Source: Bacteroides clarus YIT 12056
GTDB lineage: Bacteria > Bacteroidota > Bacteroidia > Bacteroidales > Bacteroidaceae
Direction: 5' to 3'
NCBI RefSeq assembly: GCF_900129655.1
Contig: NZ_FQWK01000001.1
Span: 543,013 to 607,012, forward strand
Length of the DNA: 64,000 nt
Position numbers and translations under genes: made by a program. This document shows positions 27,783 through 37,664 of the stretch, piece after piece (positions within the stretch are counted from its first letter, which is position 1; each line of letters starts with the position of its first letter). The notes beneath the pieces were generated by a model that worked only from the letters and a program-made list of their open reading frames with translations, made no database searches and was not told the origin of the DNA.

Positions 27783-27828
27783 AATCTATTTCTTTAAATT
27801 GGTTACATATTTGTGTTATAAAGTGGTG

Positions 27829-27915
27829 ATGCGGTAGGGTGATGGCGTTGCTTTTGTATCATCGTGCGATGAACATGAGTGTAAGCCTCATCACTTTATT
27901 ACCTTATCGCCTTAT
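27829..27915. repeat. Degenerate heptad-repeat hairpin in gdhA leader
   Basis: Units GGTGATGCGGTAGGGTGATGG on the left and CATCACTTTATTACCTTATCG on the right form partial inverted arms, similar in style to copies A-C but diverged. It lies in the transcribed leader of gdhA. Confidence 0.45.
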
Positions 27916-27930
27916 CTCTCGTTGCGGTTG

Positions 27931-27938
27931 CAAAAGTA
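27931..27938 (-). promoter_or_regulatory. -7 element for gdhA
   Basis: Minus-strand TACTTTTG fits TAnnTTTG, ~150 bp before the start codon. Confidence 0.55.
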
Positions 27939-27978
27939 AACATAAAAATGATACAAGCAAACAATTTATAAAGAAAAT

Positions 27979-28014
27979 GCGGGATAAAACAGCAAAAATG
28001 TTGTTTTATCCCGC
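27979..28014 (-). terminator. Terminator of the maeB unit
   Basis: TGCGGGATAAAACA pairs with TGTTTTATCCCGCA-like sequence (13 bp) around an 8-nt loop, followed on the minus strand by ATTTTCTTT. Confidence 0.72.
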
Positions 28015-28037
28015 AAAAAGGAATAAAAAGATATTAT

Positions 28038-28211
28038 TTATCCTCTTTTGAGAGCTTTTATTACAGGAATGAATACCAATGCCGCCGAAATGATAAGCGT
28101 TAGAATGATTGGCCCGTCAATTCGTTCGGCGGAAGTCAAGACGATGTAACAAAGTGCCGCCCAAAGAAGCGTAATGCAAACTATTTGGAATTTGGATAAT
28201 CGTCTTTTCAT
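28038..28211 (-). CDS. Small two-helix membrane protein, coupled to maeB
   Basis: 57 aa, beginning [19 protein letters not shown]. Two hydrophobic segments (~9-26, ~35-50) flank a short polar loop SAERIDGP, and the end is basic. The start codon overlaps the maeB stop as ATGA, and a terminator lies directly after the gene, so it belongs to the maeB transcript. Not recognised. Overlap, codon use and membrane pattern support a real gene. Confidence 0.65.
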   Translation of the reverse strand: MKRRLSKFQIVCITLLWAALCYIVLTSAERIDGPIILTLIISAALVFIPVIKALKRG

Positions 28212-30496
28212 TTACCGGCTTTCTTTTTATCTACAATGGCGTCGATAACCGCCACCGCAGTGATGTTTACTATATCGCGTACGGAGCTTTCAAAGTCGGT
28301 GAAGTGGATAGGCTTGTTCAACCCCATTTGTATCGGGCCGATAAGCTCGGAATCCATATCCATTGTCTGCAACAATTTGTATGCGGAGTTGGCGGAGCTC
28401 AGGTTCGGGAAGATAAGCGTATTCACATCCTTTCCTTTCAGACGGGTGAAGGGGTATTTGGCATCGCGCAGTTCGCGGTTCATGGCAAAGTTCACTTGCA
28501 TTTCGCCGTCAATGGCAAGGTCGGGATAGTTTTGCTGCATATAGTCCACGGCTTCGTGCACGCTTACCGGACTTCCTTCTTTGTCTGTTCCGAAGTTGGA
28601 GTAGCTCAACATGGCCATAACGGGCGTATGGTTGAAGAAACGTACGGTATATTCCGACAGTTTGGCGATATCAATCAGTGTTTCCGCGTTGGGATGGCGG
28701 TTGATGAGCGTGTCGGCAAGGAAGTACGTACCTTTTTTGGAGTTAAGGATGTGCATGGTACCGAAATGCTTGTATTCCGGACGGATGCCGATTACTTCTT
28801 TGGCTACCTTGATGGTATTGCTGTATTTGGTGTACAATCCGGTGATGAAAGCGTCGGCCTCGCCGGTTTCCACCATCATCATACCGAAGTAGTTGCGCTC
28901 GAACATCTTGTCGTTGGCTTCTTCGTAGGTAACGCCTTCGCGGGCACGCTTTTCGGAAAGGATACGTGCATAACGCTCGCGGCGTTCCGATTCGTCAGGA
29001 TGGCGCAGGTTTACGATTTCGATGCCTTCGAGGCTGAGGTCGAGTTCTTTCGCCAATTTCTCGATTGCTTCGTCATTACCTAATATAATAGGGTGGCAGA
29101 TACCTTCGGCTTTGGCTTCAACGGCAGCTTTCAGCATATTCGGGTGAATGCCTTCGGCAAAGACTACGCGCTGCGGGTTGCGGCGGGCAGTGTCGTAGAG
29201 CTGGCGGGTGAGTTTGCTTTCGTAGCCCATCAGTTCGCGCAGTTGCAGTTTGTAGGCATCCCAATCTTCGATGCTCTTGCCGGCTACGCCGCTGTCCATG
29301 GCAGCTTTGGCTACCGCGCAAGATACTTCGGTGATGAGGCGCGGGTCTACCGGTTTCGGGATGAAGTATTCAGGACCGAAAGTGAAGTTGTTTACATGGT
29401 AGGCCTCGTTCACTACATCGGGTACGGGTTGCTTGGCGAGGTTGGCGATGGCGTGTACCGCGGCAATCTTCATTTCCTCGTTGATGGCTTTGGCTTGCGT
29501 GTCGAGCGCGCCGCGGAAGATGTAGGGGAAGCCGATGACGTTGTTAATCTGGTTCGGATAGTCGGAACGGCCGGTAGACATCAATACATCCGGGCGTGCG
29601 GCCATGGCGTCCTCGTAAGATATTTCCGGAGTAGGGTTGGCAAGGGCGAACACAATGGGATGGTCGGCCATGCTGCGTACCATATCCTGTGTCAATACAT
29701 TGCCTTTGGACAGGCCGAGGAATACGTCGGCGCCTTTGATGGCTTCGGCAAGGGTATGCACGTCGCGACGGTCGGTTGCAAAGTAACGTTTCTGTTCGGT
29801 CAGGTTTTCGCGGTCGCTGGTGATGACGCCTTTGCTGTCCAGCATCAGGATGTTTTCACGGCGCGCGCCGAGCGACTCGTATAGCTTGGTGCAAGAGGTG
29901 GCGGAAGCGCCTGCGCCGTTCACCACAATTCTTACATCTTCAATCTTCTTGCCTGCCACTTCCAGGGCGTTCAGCAGTCCGGCGCTGGAGATGATGGCTG
30001 TACCGTGCTGGTCGTCGTGCATCACAGGGATGTCGAGCTCTTCTTTCAGACGGCGTTCTATTTCAAAACATTCGGGAGCTTTGATATCTTCCAGATTGAT
30101 ACCGCCGAAAGTGGGGGCGATTGCCTTGACCGCTTCGATAAACTTATCGGGGTCTTTTTCGTTCACTTCAATATCGAATACATCGATACCGGCATAAATT
30201 TTGAATAACAGCCCTTTTCCTTCCATAACGGGCTTGCCGCTGAGCGCGCCTATGTCGCCCAAACCGAGAACGGCGGTTCCGTTGGAAATTACAGCTACCA
30301 GATTACCTTTTGCTGTATATTTGTACGCGTCTTGCGGATTCTTCTCGATTTCGAGACAAGGTTCCGCAACGCCCGGAGAATAAGCGAGTGAAAGATCGGT
30401 TTGTGTACTGTAGGGCTTGGTCGGCACTACCTCAATTTTTCCCGGTTTGCCTTGCGAGTGATAAAGCAAGGCGGCTTCTTTGGTTATCTTAGCCAT
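28208..30496 (-). CDS. maeB: NADP-dependent malic enzyme with phosphotransacetylase-like domain
   Basis: 762 aa. The N-terminal ~430 residues are malic enzyme: YSPGVAEPC, the metal-binding [10 protein letters not shown], and the Rossmann segment [12 protein letters not shown]. The C-terminal ~320 residues form a PTA_PTB-like fold ([13 protein letters not shown]). In MaeB proteins this part regulates by binding acetyl-CoA. It decarboxylates malate to pyruvate with NADPH formation. Its own TAAATTTG promoter is ~35 bp upstream. Confidence 0.96.
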   Translation of the reverse strand: MAKITKEAALLYHSQGKPGKIEVVPTKPYSTQTDLSLAYSPGVAEPCLEIEKNPQDAYKYTAKGNLVAVISNGTAVLGLGDIGALSGKPVMEGKGLLFKIYAGIDVFDIEVNEKDPDKFIEAVKAIAPTFGGINLEDIKAPECFEIERRLKEELDIPVMHDDQHGTAIISSAGLLNALEVAGKKIEDVRIVVNGAGASATSCTKLYESLGARRENILMLDSKGVITSDRENLTEQKRYFATDRRDVHTLAEAIKGADVFLGLSKGNVLTQDMVRSMADHPIVFALANPTPEISYEDAMAARPDVLMSTGRSDYPNQINNVIGFPYIFRGALDTQAKAINEEMKIAAVHAIANLAKQPVPDVVNEAYHVNNFTFGPEYFIPKPVDPRLITEVSCAVAKAAMDSGVAGKSIEDWDAYKLQLRELMGYESKLTRQLYDTARRNPQRVVFAEGIHPNMLKAAVEAKAEGICHPIILGNDEAIEKLAKELDLSLEGIEIVNLRHPDESERRERYARILSEKRAREGVTYEEANDKMFERNYFGMMMVETGEADAFITGLYTKYSNTIKVAKEVIGIRPEYKHFGTMHILNSKKGTYFLADTLINRHPNAETLIDIAKLSEYTVRFFNHTPVMAMLSYSNFGTDKEGSPVSVHEAVDYMQQNYPDLAIDGEMQVNFAMNRELRDAKYPFTRLKGKDVNTLIFPNLSSANSAYKLLQTMDMDSELIGPIQMGLNKPIHFTDFESSVRDIVNITAVAVIDAIVDKKKAGK

Positions 30497-30529
30497 GGTA
30501 GATTAGTTAAAATGGTTATAATTTGGTCG

Positions 30530-30537
30530 CAAATTTA
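30530..30537 (-). promoter_or_regulatory. -7 element for maeB
   Basis: Minus-strand TAAATTTG fits TAnnTTTG, 34 bp before the start. Confidence 0.55.
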
Positions 30538-30612
30538 GAGATAAAAGTTCTAAATTGTAGCTTGTGACTGATAATTTCTATTAGATTTATCAGTAAATAA
30601 ACTAAAAATGCT

Positions 30613-30620
30613 TATTTTTG
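30613..30620 (+). promoter_or_regulatory. -7 element for GH20 gene
   Basis: TATTTTTG fits TAnnTTTG, 52 bp before ATG 30672. Confidence 0.55.
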
Positions 30621-30671
30621 GCAGTAGATTTAAGTAATTACCCCCGATTATTAACTTAACACAAGTATTTT

Positions 30672-33173
30672 ATGAAAATTTTGAAACTTCCTTTTGCAGG
30701 ATTATTGTTTTGCACCGTGCCGTTTTGGGCGGGATGCGGAACGAGTGACAAATCCGAAGCTCCGGTTTCCCTGACCTGGGAAATGGGGGCGAGCGACATT
30801 GCTCCCGGCTATTATGAGAACTCCTTTGTTCTTAAAAACATCTCCGATGCTCCTCTTCCCAAAGATTGGACAATCTATTATTCACAGCTTCCCCGCAATG
30901 TGAAGCAGGCGGGGAATCCTGCCGTTAAGGTGGAGTCGGTGAACGGAAACTTCTTTAAGATGTATCCGACGGAAAGCTTCACTTCGCTGGCACCCGGCGA
31001 TTCCATGCGTATCACTTTCCTGTGTTCTTACAAGCTGGACCGGAACTCGCATGTGCCCGAGGGTACTTATTGGGTAGCTGCGACAGACGGTAAGGAAGGC
31101 AAGCCGCTTCCCGTAACGCTGAATGCGCTTGGGTTGCCCTCGCCGGAATCACTGTCCGGCTATCCGGATGCGGTTAAGATATACGAATCGAACCTCCGTT
31201 TGGCGCATGCGCCGGCTTTGAAGCAGTCGGATATATTGCCGTCGGTAAAGAAAGTAACGCCTGCCGAGGGTGGTGTTGTGCTGGACGGTAAGGTGGCTTT
31301 GGCTTATCCGGGCGAGTATGCCGGCGAGGCGAGGCTGCTGAAAGAGAAACTGTCCGCCTTGTATGGTTTGGAGATAGTTGACCAAGCTCCCGTCACAATT
31401 GCTTTGGAAACTTTGGCCGACAAGGCGAAAGCTGTGAACGATGAATACTATGATATGGTTATAGGCAGCGACCGGATAAAAATCAGCGCCGCCACGCCGC
31501 ACGGAGTTTTCAACGGTACGCAGACTTTGCTGGCGATGCTGAAAGATAAAAAAGCGCCGTACCGGCTGGACGCCATGTCCGTGGAAGATTATCCCGACCT
31601 TTTGTACCGCGGGCAGATGATAGACATTGCCCGTAACTTCACTACCGCGGACAATCTGAAAAAGCTGGTGGATATTTTCGCTTCTTACAAAATGAATGTG
31701 CTTCATTTCCATTTTGCGGATGACGAAGCATGGCGTCTGGAAATTCCGGGACTGGAAGAACTGACGGCCGTAGGCAGCTGTCGCGGACATACCACTGACG
31801 AGAGCCGATGCCTCTATCCCTGTTACGATGGCGGCTATGACCCGGATGCCTCAACGGTAGGCAACGGACATTACTCCCGCGAGGATTTTATCGGTTTGCT
31901 ACGTTACGCCGCCGAAAGGCATATCCGCGTCATACCGGAAATAGAATCTCCCGGACATGCCCGTGCGGCTATCGTTTCCATGAAAGCACGTTACAACAGG
32001 TATAAGGATACGGATATGGAAAAGGCCGCCGAATATCTGTTGAGTGAGCCGGAAGATACTTCCCGCTATGCGTCCGTGCAGTATTATACGGACAATGTGA
32101 TAAATGTGGCCATGCCTTCCGCCTACCGCTTTATGGAGAAAGTGATTCAGGAACTTGCGGCTATGTATGAGGAAGCCGGCGTACCGCTGACTACGGTGCA
32201 TCTTGGCGGTGATGAGGTGGCGCGCGGCGTATGGCTGGGTTCTCCCAAGTGCCGGGCATTGATGAAAGAGGAAGGTATGACGAAACCGCATGATTTGGCA
32301 GAGTATTTCATCACGCAAATGGCCGGCATCATGCAAAGGAACGGTCTGAAGTTCAGCGGGTGGCAGGAAGTGGCTTTGGGGCATACCGAAGAGGCTCACC
32401 GGCAATTGCGGACTCAGGCGGCAGGCGTGTACTGCTGGAATACGGTTCCGGGCTACGATGAAGTGGTTTATCAGATTGCCAACAACGGTTATCCGGTGAT
32501 TCTCTGCAATGTGGGTAATTTCTATATGGATATGGCTTACAACGGGCATCCTGATGAGCGCGGGCTCGACTGGGGCGGCTATGTGGATGAGGCAATCTCT
32601 TTTTCCATGCTTCCTTTCAGCATCTATCGTTCATTGCGTACGGATGGAGCAGGGGATTCTGTTGATTTGGATAAAGCGGAAAAAGGAAAAACTGTTCTGA
32701 CGGCAGAAGGCCGAAAGAATATTCTGGGTGTACAAGGTCAGCTGTTTGCCGAAACAATCCGTAGCTTCAGCGGTGTGGAATATCTTCTTTTCCCGAAAAT
32801 CATGGGACTGGCAGAGCGTGGTTGGAATGCTTATCCGGCATGGGAAAAACTGCGAGGCGCACAGGAACAACAAGCTTTCGACAAAGCGCTGGCGCTGTAT
32901 TATGAAAAAATCAGTGATATGGAAATGCCTTATTGGGCGAAGAACGGTATCAATTTCCGCCTGCCGCATCCGGGATTGCTGGTGAAAGACGGTACACTTT
33001 ACGCCAATACAGCCATTCGAGGCGCTGAAATACGTTATACAATGGATGGTTCAGAACCGACTGTAAATTCCGCTTTGTGGGAAATGCCGATGAAGTGCGA
33101 TGCTTCGGTCGTTAAGGCAGGGACATTCTATCAGGGTAAGGCGAGTTTGCCGATTACGTTGAAAGTGGAATAA
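30672..33173 (+). CDS. GH20 beta-N-acetylhexosaminidase lipoprotein (chitobiase-type)
   Basis: 833 aa. Lipobox FWAGCG with Cys22 points to an outer-membrane-anchored enzyme. Residues ~30-160 match the CHB_HEX carbohydrate-binding domain, ~200-310 the GH20b domain, and ~315-740 the catalytic barrel. The catalytic Asp-Glu pair is in HLGGDEV (D514, E515), with HFHFADDEAWRLEI and PEIESPGHARA upstream. A CHB_HEX_C-type segment closes the protein (YTMDGSEPT). It releases terminal GlcNAc/GalNAc from host or microbial glycans. Monocistronic, with a strong terminator downstream. Confidence 0.95.
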   Translation: MKILKLPFAGLLFCTVPFWAGCGTSDKSEAPVSLTWEMGASDIAPGYYENSFVLKNISDAPLPKDWTIYYSQLPRNVKQAGNPAVKVESVNGNFFKMYPTESFTSLAPGDSMRITFLCSYKLDRNSHVPEGTYWVAATDGKEGKPLPVTLNALGLPSPESLSGYPDAVKIYESNLRLAHAPALKQSDILPSVKKVTPAEGGVVLDGKVALAYPGEYAGEARLLKEKLSALYGLEIVDQAPVTIALETLADKAKAVNDEYYDMVIGSDRIKISAATPHGVFNGTQTLLAMLKDKKAPYRLDAMSVEDYPDLLYRGQMIDIARNFTTADNLKKLVDIFASYKMNVLHFHFADDEAWRLEIPGLEELTAVGSCRGHTTDESRCLYPCYDGGYDPDASTVGNGHYSREDFIGLLRYAAERHIRVIPEIESPGHARAAIVSMKARYNRYKDTDMEKAAEYLLSEPEDTSRYASVQYYTDNVINVAMPSAYRFMEKVIQELAAMYEEAGVPLTTVHLGGDEVARGVWLGSPKCRALMKEEGMTKPHDLAEYFITQMAGIMQRNGLKFSGWQEVALGHTEEAHRQLRTQAAGVYCWNTVPGYDEVVYQIANNGYPVILCNVGNFYMDMAYNGHPDERGLDWGGYVDEAISFSMLPFSIYRSLRTDGAGDSVDLDKAEKGKTVLTAEGRKNILGVQGQLFAETIRSFSGVEYLLFPKIMGLAERGWNAYPAWEKLRGAQEQQAFDKALALYYEKISDMEMPYWAKNGINFRLPHPGLLVKDGTLYANTAIRGAEIRYTMDGSEPTVNSALWEMPMKCDASVVKAGTFYQGKASLPITLKVE

Positions 33174-33212
33174 GACTTCCGGCTTATCAGGCCGAAATCA
33201 TCTGAAAAAAGG

Positions 33213-33254
33213 TTTTGCACCACAGCGATATTTCTTTTTCGCTGTGGTGCAAAA
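33213..33254. terminator. Bidirectional terminator between GH20 gene and metY
   Basis: TTTTGCACCACAGCGA and TCGCTGTGGTGCAAAA are perfect 16-bp arms around a 10-nt loop, in the convergent gap. Confidence 0.85.
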
Positions 33255-33263
33255 TTTATTTGG

Positions 33264-34544
33264 TTACGCATTCAGCGCTTGCTCTATATCAGCGATAATA
33301 TCATCCGCGTTTTCAATACCCACCGAGAAGCGGATAAGGTCGGGACGGATACCGGCTTCCAACAGTTGCTCGTCAGAAAGCTGACGATGCGTATGGCTGG
33401 CAGGGTGAAGCACGCAGGTACGCGCATCGGCAACGTGGGTTACGATAGCAGCCAGCTTCAGTGAATCCATAAATTTGATGGACACCTCACGACCGCCTTT
33501 CAGCCCGAAGGAGATAACGCCGCACGAACCGCCCGGCATGTATTTCTGTGCCAACTCGTAGTACTTATTGTCGGGCAGACCGCAATAGTTTACCCATGCC
33601 ACTTTGTCATTCTTAGAAAGGTATTCGGCGACTTTCTGGGCATTGCCGCAATGTTGAGGCATACGCAGGTGCAGCGTTTCCAGACCGAGGTTCAGCAAGA
33701 AGGCATTCTGTGGAGACTGGATGCTGCCGAGGTCGCGCATCAACTGCGCCGTAGCTTTTGTGATGTAAGCCAGTTTGCCGAAAGCTTTTGTATAAGTGAG
33801 CCCGTGATACGATTCGTCCGGAGTGCAGAGGCCGGGGAATTTGTCGGCATGCGCGTCCCAGTCGAAATTACCGCTGTCTACAATTGCGCCGCCTACGCTG
33901 GTGGCGTGTCCGTCCATGTATTTGGTGGTGGAGTGGACTACTATATCGGCTCCCCATTCAAACGGGCGGCAGTTGATAGGAGTGGGGAAAGTGTTGTCTA
34001 CAATCAACGGCACCCCATGCTTGTGGGCGATGCGGGCAAATTTTTCAATATCGAGAACCTCCAGCGTTGGGTTGGAGATCGTTTCGCCGAACAAGGCTTT
34101 GGTGTTCGGACGGAAAGCTGCGGAGATTTCCTCTTCGGGCGCATCCGGGTTGACAAAAGTCACGTCGACACCCAGTTTTTTCATTGTTACGCCAAACAGG
34201 TTGAATGTTCCGCCATAGATAGTGGATGAGCATACGAAGTGGTCGCCTGCCTGACAGATGTTGAAGATGGCATAGAAATTCGCAGCCTGTCCGCTCGATG
34301 TCAGCATAGCGGCTACACCGCCTTCAAGAGCGGCTATCTTGGCGGCAACGGCATCGTTCGTAGGATTCTGCAGACGGGTGTAGAAGTAACCGCTGTCTTC
34401 GAGGTCGAACAGACGAGCCATTTGTTCGCTGGTGTCATATTTGAAAGTTGTACTTTGATAAATGGGGAGTACACGGGGTTCACCCTTTTTAGGAGTCCAC
34501 CCTGCCTGTACGCACAGTGTCTCCGGCTTGAATTGCTTTGCCAT
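33264..34544 (-). CDS. metY: O-acetylhomoserine sulfhydrylase
   Basis: 426 aa PLP enzyme of the Cys/Met-metabolism family. The PLP lysine is in VHSTTKYMDGH. Conserved YTRLQNPT and LTSSGQAANFYA are present near the N-terminus. The length and the VQAGWTPK opening fit O-acetylhomoserine (thiol)-lyase rather than cystathionine synthase. It makes homocysteine directly from sulfide. Alone on the minus strand with its own promoter. Confidence 0.93.
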   Translation of the reverse strand: MAKQFKPETLCVQAGWTPKKGEPRVLPIYQSTTFKYDTSEQMARLFDLEDSGYFYTRLQNPTNDAVAAKIAALEGGVAAMLTSSGQAANFYAIFNICQAGDHFVCSSTIYGGTFNLFGVTMKKLGVDVTFVNPDAPEEEISAAFRPNTKALFGETISNPTLEVLDIEKFARIAHKHGVPLIVDNTFPTPINCRPFEWGADIVVHSTTKYMDGHATSVGGAIVDSGNFDWDAHADKFPGLCTPDESYHGLTYTKAFGKLAYITKATAQLMRDLGSIQSPQNAFLLNLGLETLHLRMPQHCGNAQKVAEYLSKNDKVAWVNYCGLPDNKYYELAQKYMPGGSCGVISFGLKGGREVSIKFMDSLKLAAIVTHVADARTCVLHPASHTHRQLSDEQLLEAGIRPDLIRFSVGIENADDIIADIEQALNA

Positions 34545-34594
34545 AATGCTATCTGTTTTTAGAGTTTCTTTTCTTTAAAACGCGTAAGTTGTCG

Positions 34595-34602
34595 CAAAAG
34601 TA
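34595..34602 (-). promoter_or_regulatory. -7 element for metY
   Basis: Minus-strand TACTTTTG fits TAnnTTTG, 51 bp before the start. Confidence 0.55.
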
Positions 34603-34614
34603 GGGAAAAAAATA

Positions 34615-34622
34615 TAAATTTG
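34615..34622 (+). promoter_or_regulatory. -7 element for amidase gene
   Basis: TAAATTTG fits TAnnTTTG. It lies back to back with the metY promoter in the same short gap. Confidence 0.5.
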
Positions 34623-34701
34623 TACGCGTGAATGGTAAAATGCAATAATTTAGCGGTTGAAAATTTACTGCCGATACGAATAAATGACGAATAACGGGAA
34701 T

Positions 34702-35727
34702 ATGAAACGTATATTTTGCTTGCTGGCTATCCTCTTTTGTACTTTTCTTGTTTTTGAGGTCTCTGCTCAGGGAGAATATGCCACACCCAAGGCGGGTGAG
34801 GGTATTTCCGCTTTTCTGGAGCGGAACAAGCGTCCCGGAAAAGCCTGCTATAACGAGTTTATGAAGCTGAACGAGAAACGTCTGCGTGGAAAAGAGGAAT
34901 TGCGATTGGGAGTGAAGTATATATTGCCTCCCTTGAAGAAGGGGACTTCTGCCGCCGCTTCATCCAAATCTGCCGCCGGCAAAAAGGGAGCGGTTCGGGA
35001 ACGGTTGTTCGGGAAAAAACTGGCTGATGTGAAAGTGACTTCCAACCGCTTACAGGGCGCTTGCTTCTATGTAGTCAGCGGGCATGGCGGTCCCGACCCG
35101 GGAGCTATCGGGAAAATAGGAAAGGTGGAGTTGCATGAGGATGAATATGCCTATGATGTTGCCTTGCGCCTTGCCCGTAACCTGATGCAGGAAGGGGCGG
35201 AAGTACGTATCATCATTCAGGATGCCAAAGACGGAATTCGTGACGACCGCTATCTTTCCAACAGTAAGCGGGAAACTTGTATGGGAGAAGCTATTCCGCT
35301 GAACCAGGTAGCCCGTCTGCAACAGCGTTGTGCCAAAATCAATGAACTCTATCGGAAAGACCGTCAGAAATATAAGTATTGCCGGGCCATCTTTCTGCAC
35401 GTAGACAGCCGTAGCAAGAGCGCGCAAACGGATGTCTTCTTTTACCATGCCCCGAAAAGCGTGTTGGGAAAGAAGCTGGCGGTTACCATGAAAGAAACTT
35501 TCGAGTCGAAGTACGACAAACATCAGCCGAACCGCGGGTTTGAGGGGACTGTCAGCTCACGCAACCTTTATGTATTGCTGAAAGCCGCGCCGACTTCCGT
35601 TTTTGTGGAATTGGGCAATATCCAGAATACGTTCGACCAACGTCGTTTCGTTATCAGCTCCAACCGCCAGGCTTTGGCAAAGTGGATGATGGAAGGATTT
35701 ATCGCGGATTATAAGCGGACGAAGTAG
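34702..35727 (+). CDS. N-acetylmuramoyl-L-alanine amidase (Amidase_3)
   Basis: 341 aa from ATG 34702 (MKRIFCLLAILF); an in-frame ATG at 34684 is an alternative. The N-terminal signal peptide ends around VSAQG. A LysM-like stretch (GVKYILPPL) may bind peptidoglycan. The catalytic domain carries zinc ligands in SGHGGPDPGAIG, LHEDEYAYDV and FLHVDSR, and a catalytic Glu in VELGNIQN. It cleaves the bond between MurNAc and the stem peptide in the periplasm. Confidence 0.93.
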   Translation: MKRIFCLLAILFCTFLVFEVSAQGEYATPKAGEGISAFLERNKRPGKACYNEFMKLNEKRLRGKEELRLGVKYILPPLKKGTSAAASSKSAAGKKGAVRERLFGKKLADVKVTSNRLQGACFYVVSGHGGPDPGAIGKIGKVELHEDEYAYDVALRLARNLMQEGAEVRIIIQDAKDGIRDDRYLSNSKRETCMGEAIPLNQVARLQQRCAKINELYRKDRQKYKYCRAIFLHVDSRSKSAQTDVFFYHAPKSVLGKKLAVTMKETFESKYDKHQPNRGFEGTVSSRNLYVLLKAAPTSVFVELGNIQNTFDQRRFVISSNRQALAKWMMEGFIADYKRTK

Positions 35728-35729
35728 GA

Positions 35730-36629
35730 TTACTTGCGCACTTTGCCCGTGCCGTTTTCGTGCAGGATGACTACTGTCACTGCCGTCACAATCAGGGCGA
35801 TTCCGATAGCGCTGCTCCATGTGAAGCTTTCTTTGAATACGCAACATCCGATGACTATGGCGGTCAGAGGTTCCAATGCTCCGAAGATGGATGTAAGCGT
35901 GGGGCCTACATGTTTGATTGCCTTTACCAGACTGATATTGGAAACGGCCGTTGCCGGTATTGCCAGTCCGAGGATGTTCAGCCATGCATGGCCGTCTGTT
36001 GCCGGTCGGATGCCGTCTGTCAGACAGCCGCCTATAATATAGAATAGGGTTCCGAATCCCATGACATAGCAGGTCAGTGCCGTAGACGGGATGCTGGCAG
36101 CGCGGCTTTTCCGTACACCTATAATATATCCGCCGTACGAGAATATGGAAATGGCGGCGGCGATCAGTCCTGTTGCAGTATCTCCGCCTTTGAAATCTAT
36201 CTCGCCCGATGACAGTAACGCCGCGCCTATCAATGAAATGAACACTGCAAACAGGATGGAGAAAGACTTCTTTTCCTTGAAAAACAGCATCATGGTGAGC
36301 GCTACCGCCAGGGGGTACATGAAGTGAATGGTGGATGCTACGCCGCTGGCAATATTTTGGTAGGCTATCACGAGGCTGAATGAGGTGGTGGCTCTGAACA
36401 GGCTTAGTATGAATACGGTCTGCCAGTCTTTCCCGGTGATTCGGAACCGCTCTCCCAATATGATGCCGGCAATTGCCAAAATGAGTGAAGCGATTCCCCA
36501 GCGGTATGTCAGCACTTCAAAGGATGAGAATCCCGCTACTAACAATGATATGCTGAAGAAAGGCGCCAGTCCGAATGTGGACGAGGAGAGTGCCGCATAT
36601 AGAAAACCTTTTATAGTAGTGTTTTGCAT
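35730..36629 (-). CDS. EamA family (DMT superfamily) permease
   Basis: 299 aa with about ten hydrophobic segments in two similar halves, typical of two EamA repeats. The second half has the family signature TLTSIFGALEPLTAIVIG. Conserved positions in the first half include YRWGIASLILA. The transported substrate is unknown. Ends 2 bp after the convergent amidase stop; its promoter TAATTTTG is at 36703-36710. Confidence 0.9.
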   Translation of the reverse strand: MQNTTIKGFLYAALSSSTFGLAPFFSISLLVAGFSSFEVLTYRWGIASLILAIAGIILGERFRITGKDWQTVFILSLFRATTSFSLVIAYQNIASGVASTIHFMYPLAVALTMMLFFKEKKSFSILFAVFISLIGAALLSSGEIDFKGGDTATGLIAAAISIFSYGGYIIGVRKSRAASIPSTALTCYVMGFGTLFYIIGGCLTDGIRPATDGHAWLNILGLAIPATAVSNISLVKAIKHVGPTLTSIFGALEPLTAIVIGCCVFKESFTWSSAIGIALIVTAVTVVILHENGTGKVRK

Positions 36630-36702
36630 CTTTTTCTTGAAAATTAAACGATATACCGGAACCTATCTCTTTCATCGTTTGTTTGTTCCGCATAATGATT
36701 TG

Positions 36703-36710
36703 CAAAATTA
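36703..36710 (-). promoter_or_regulatory. -7 element for EamA permease
   Basis: Minus-strand TAATTTTG fits TAnnTTTG, ~75 bp before the start. Confidence 0.45.
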
Positions 36711-36753
36711 GTGAATAAAAGCGTACATGCGAATGGTACGTGCATATTAAAAA

Positions 36754-37629
36754 ATGAAAGGAAACCTTATGAGAAAGAATTTAATGTTTGCGGGAGCGTT
36801 TGCGGTTACTCTTATGTTGGCTGCTTGCGGTAGCGGTGTTCAGCGGAAAACTTCCGAAAAATATTCTGCTGCGGAAGTGGAACAGGCGGATAAGGTGATG
36901 AAGTACTATAATGCCTCGCTCGCCCTGTTGAAGAATTTGGTGGTGGAGAAGGATGTGAATTCCGTATTGGGATATATGGAACAGAATGGGGATGCGCCGA
37001 TACTGACGGCTGTTGTTCCGCCGGCTTTCTCTCAGAAAGATTCTGCATCGGTCGTCAACCCCGGTACGTATTTTAATGAAGAAACCCGGCGCAATCTGAA
37101 ACAGAGCTTTATGCAGTTGTTTCAGATTAGAAAGCAATTTTATGCTAATTTCAATCGGTATCTTTCCTCGCTGAAAGCAAAAGATAAGTCTGCTGCCGAT
37201 AAACTGCTGCCTGTTAATTACCGGCTGAGCGTCGAGATGGCGGAGTATAAAGAGAATATTCTTGATATGCTGTCTTCTTTTACCGAAGAAGCGCAGAAGG
37301 TATTGCTGAATGATAACCCGATGAAGGAACAGATACCTGCCATGAACAGGATGTCTGCCACGATGCAGAGTATTCTGCAATTGTGTATGCGCAAACCCTC
37401 TCCCGATATGGCCCGGCTGGATATGAAAATGATGAAGTTGGTTATTCAGTTGGACATTGCCAAACGTTTGCCGACGATGGAAGGACATCCTCGAGAGATG
37501 AAGATTTTCCGGGACTTTCTGGCTCATGCCGAGACATTCATGAAGGAAGTACAGCATATCAAGTCCCAGGGAAGTTATACGGCAGACGAGATGGAGACCT
37601 TAGGTACGTATGGACTGAGCCTGAACTAA
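36754..37629 (+). CDS. Helical lipoprotein, possibly DUF3829-like
   Basis: 291 aa. The signal ends in MLAACGSG (lipobox). The rest is almost entirely alpha-helical and charged, with a conserved-looking YYNASLALLKN near residue 50. This layout recalls DUF3829/YiiG-type lipoproteins, but the match is weak and from memory. An alternative start lies at 36769 (MRKNLM). A 14-bp perfect hairpin overlaps the stop codon. Periplasmic or outer-membrane; role unknown. Confidence 0.65.
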   Translation: MKGNLMRKNLMFAGAFAVTLMLAACGSGVQRKTSEKYSAAEVEQADKVMKYYNASLALLKNLVVEKDVNSVLGYMEQNGDAPILTAVVPPAFSQKDSASVVNPGTYFNEETRRNLKQSFMQLFQIRKQFYANFNRYLSSLKAKDKSAADKLLPVNYRLSVEMAEYKENILDMLSSFTEEAQKVLLNDNPMKEQIPAMNRMSATMQSILQLCMRKPSPDMARLDMKMMKLVIQLDIAKRLPTMEGHPREMKIFRDFLAHAETFMKEVQHIKSQGSYTADEMETLGTYGLSLN

Positions 37630-37652
37630 GGCTGTCTTAGGCTCAGTCCATA
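37609..37652. terminator. Hairpin terminator spanning a stop codon
   Basis: TATGGACTGAGCCT and AGGCTCAGTCCATA are perfect 14-bp arms around a 16-nt loop that includes the TAA at 37627-37629. A CT/T-rich stretch follows. It serves the convergent gap between this gene and the DJ-1-like gene. Confidence 0.7.
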
Positions 37653-37664
37653 GGCCTCCTTTCT

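Noticed and set aside
28304..29083. 259-codon frame opposite maeB
   Set aside because: It is a shadow of the conserved maeB coding sequence with no motif of its own.
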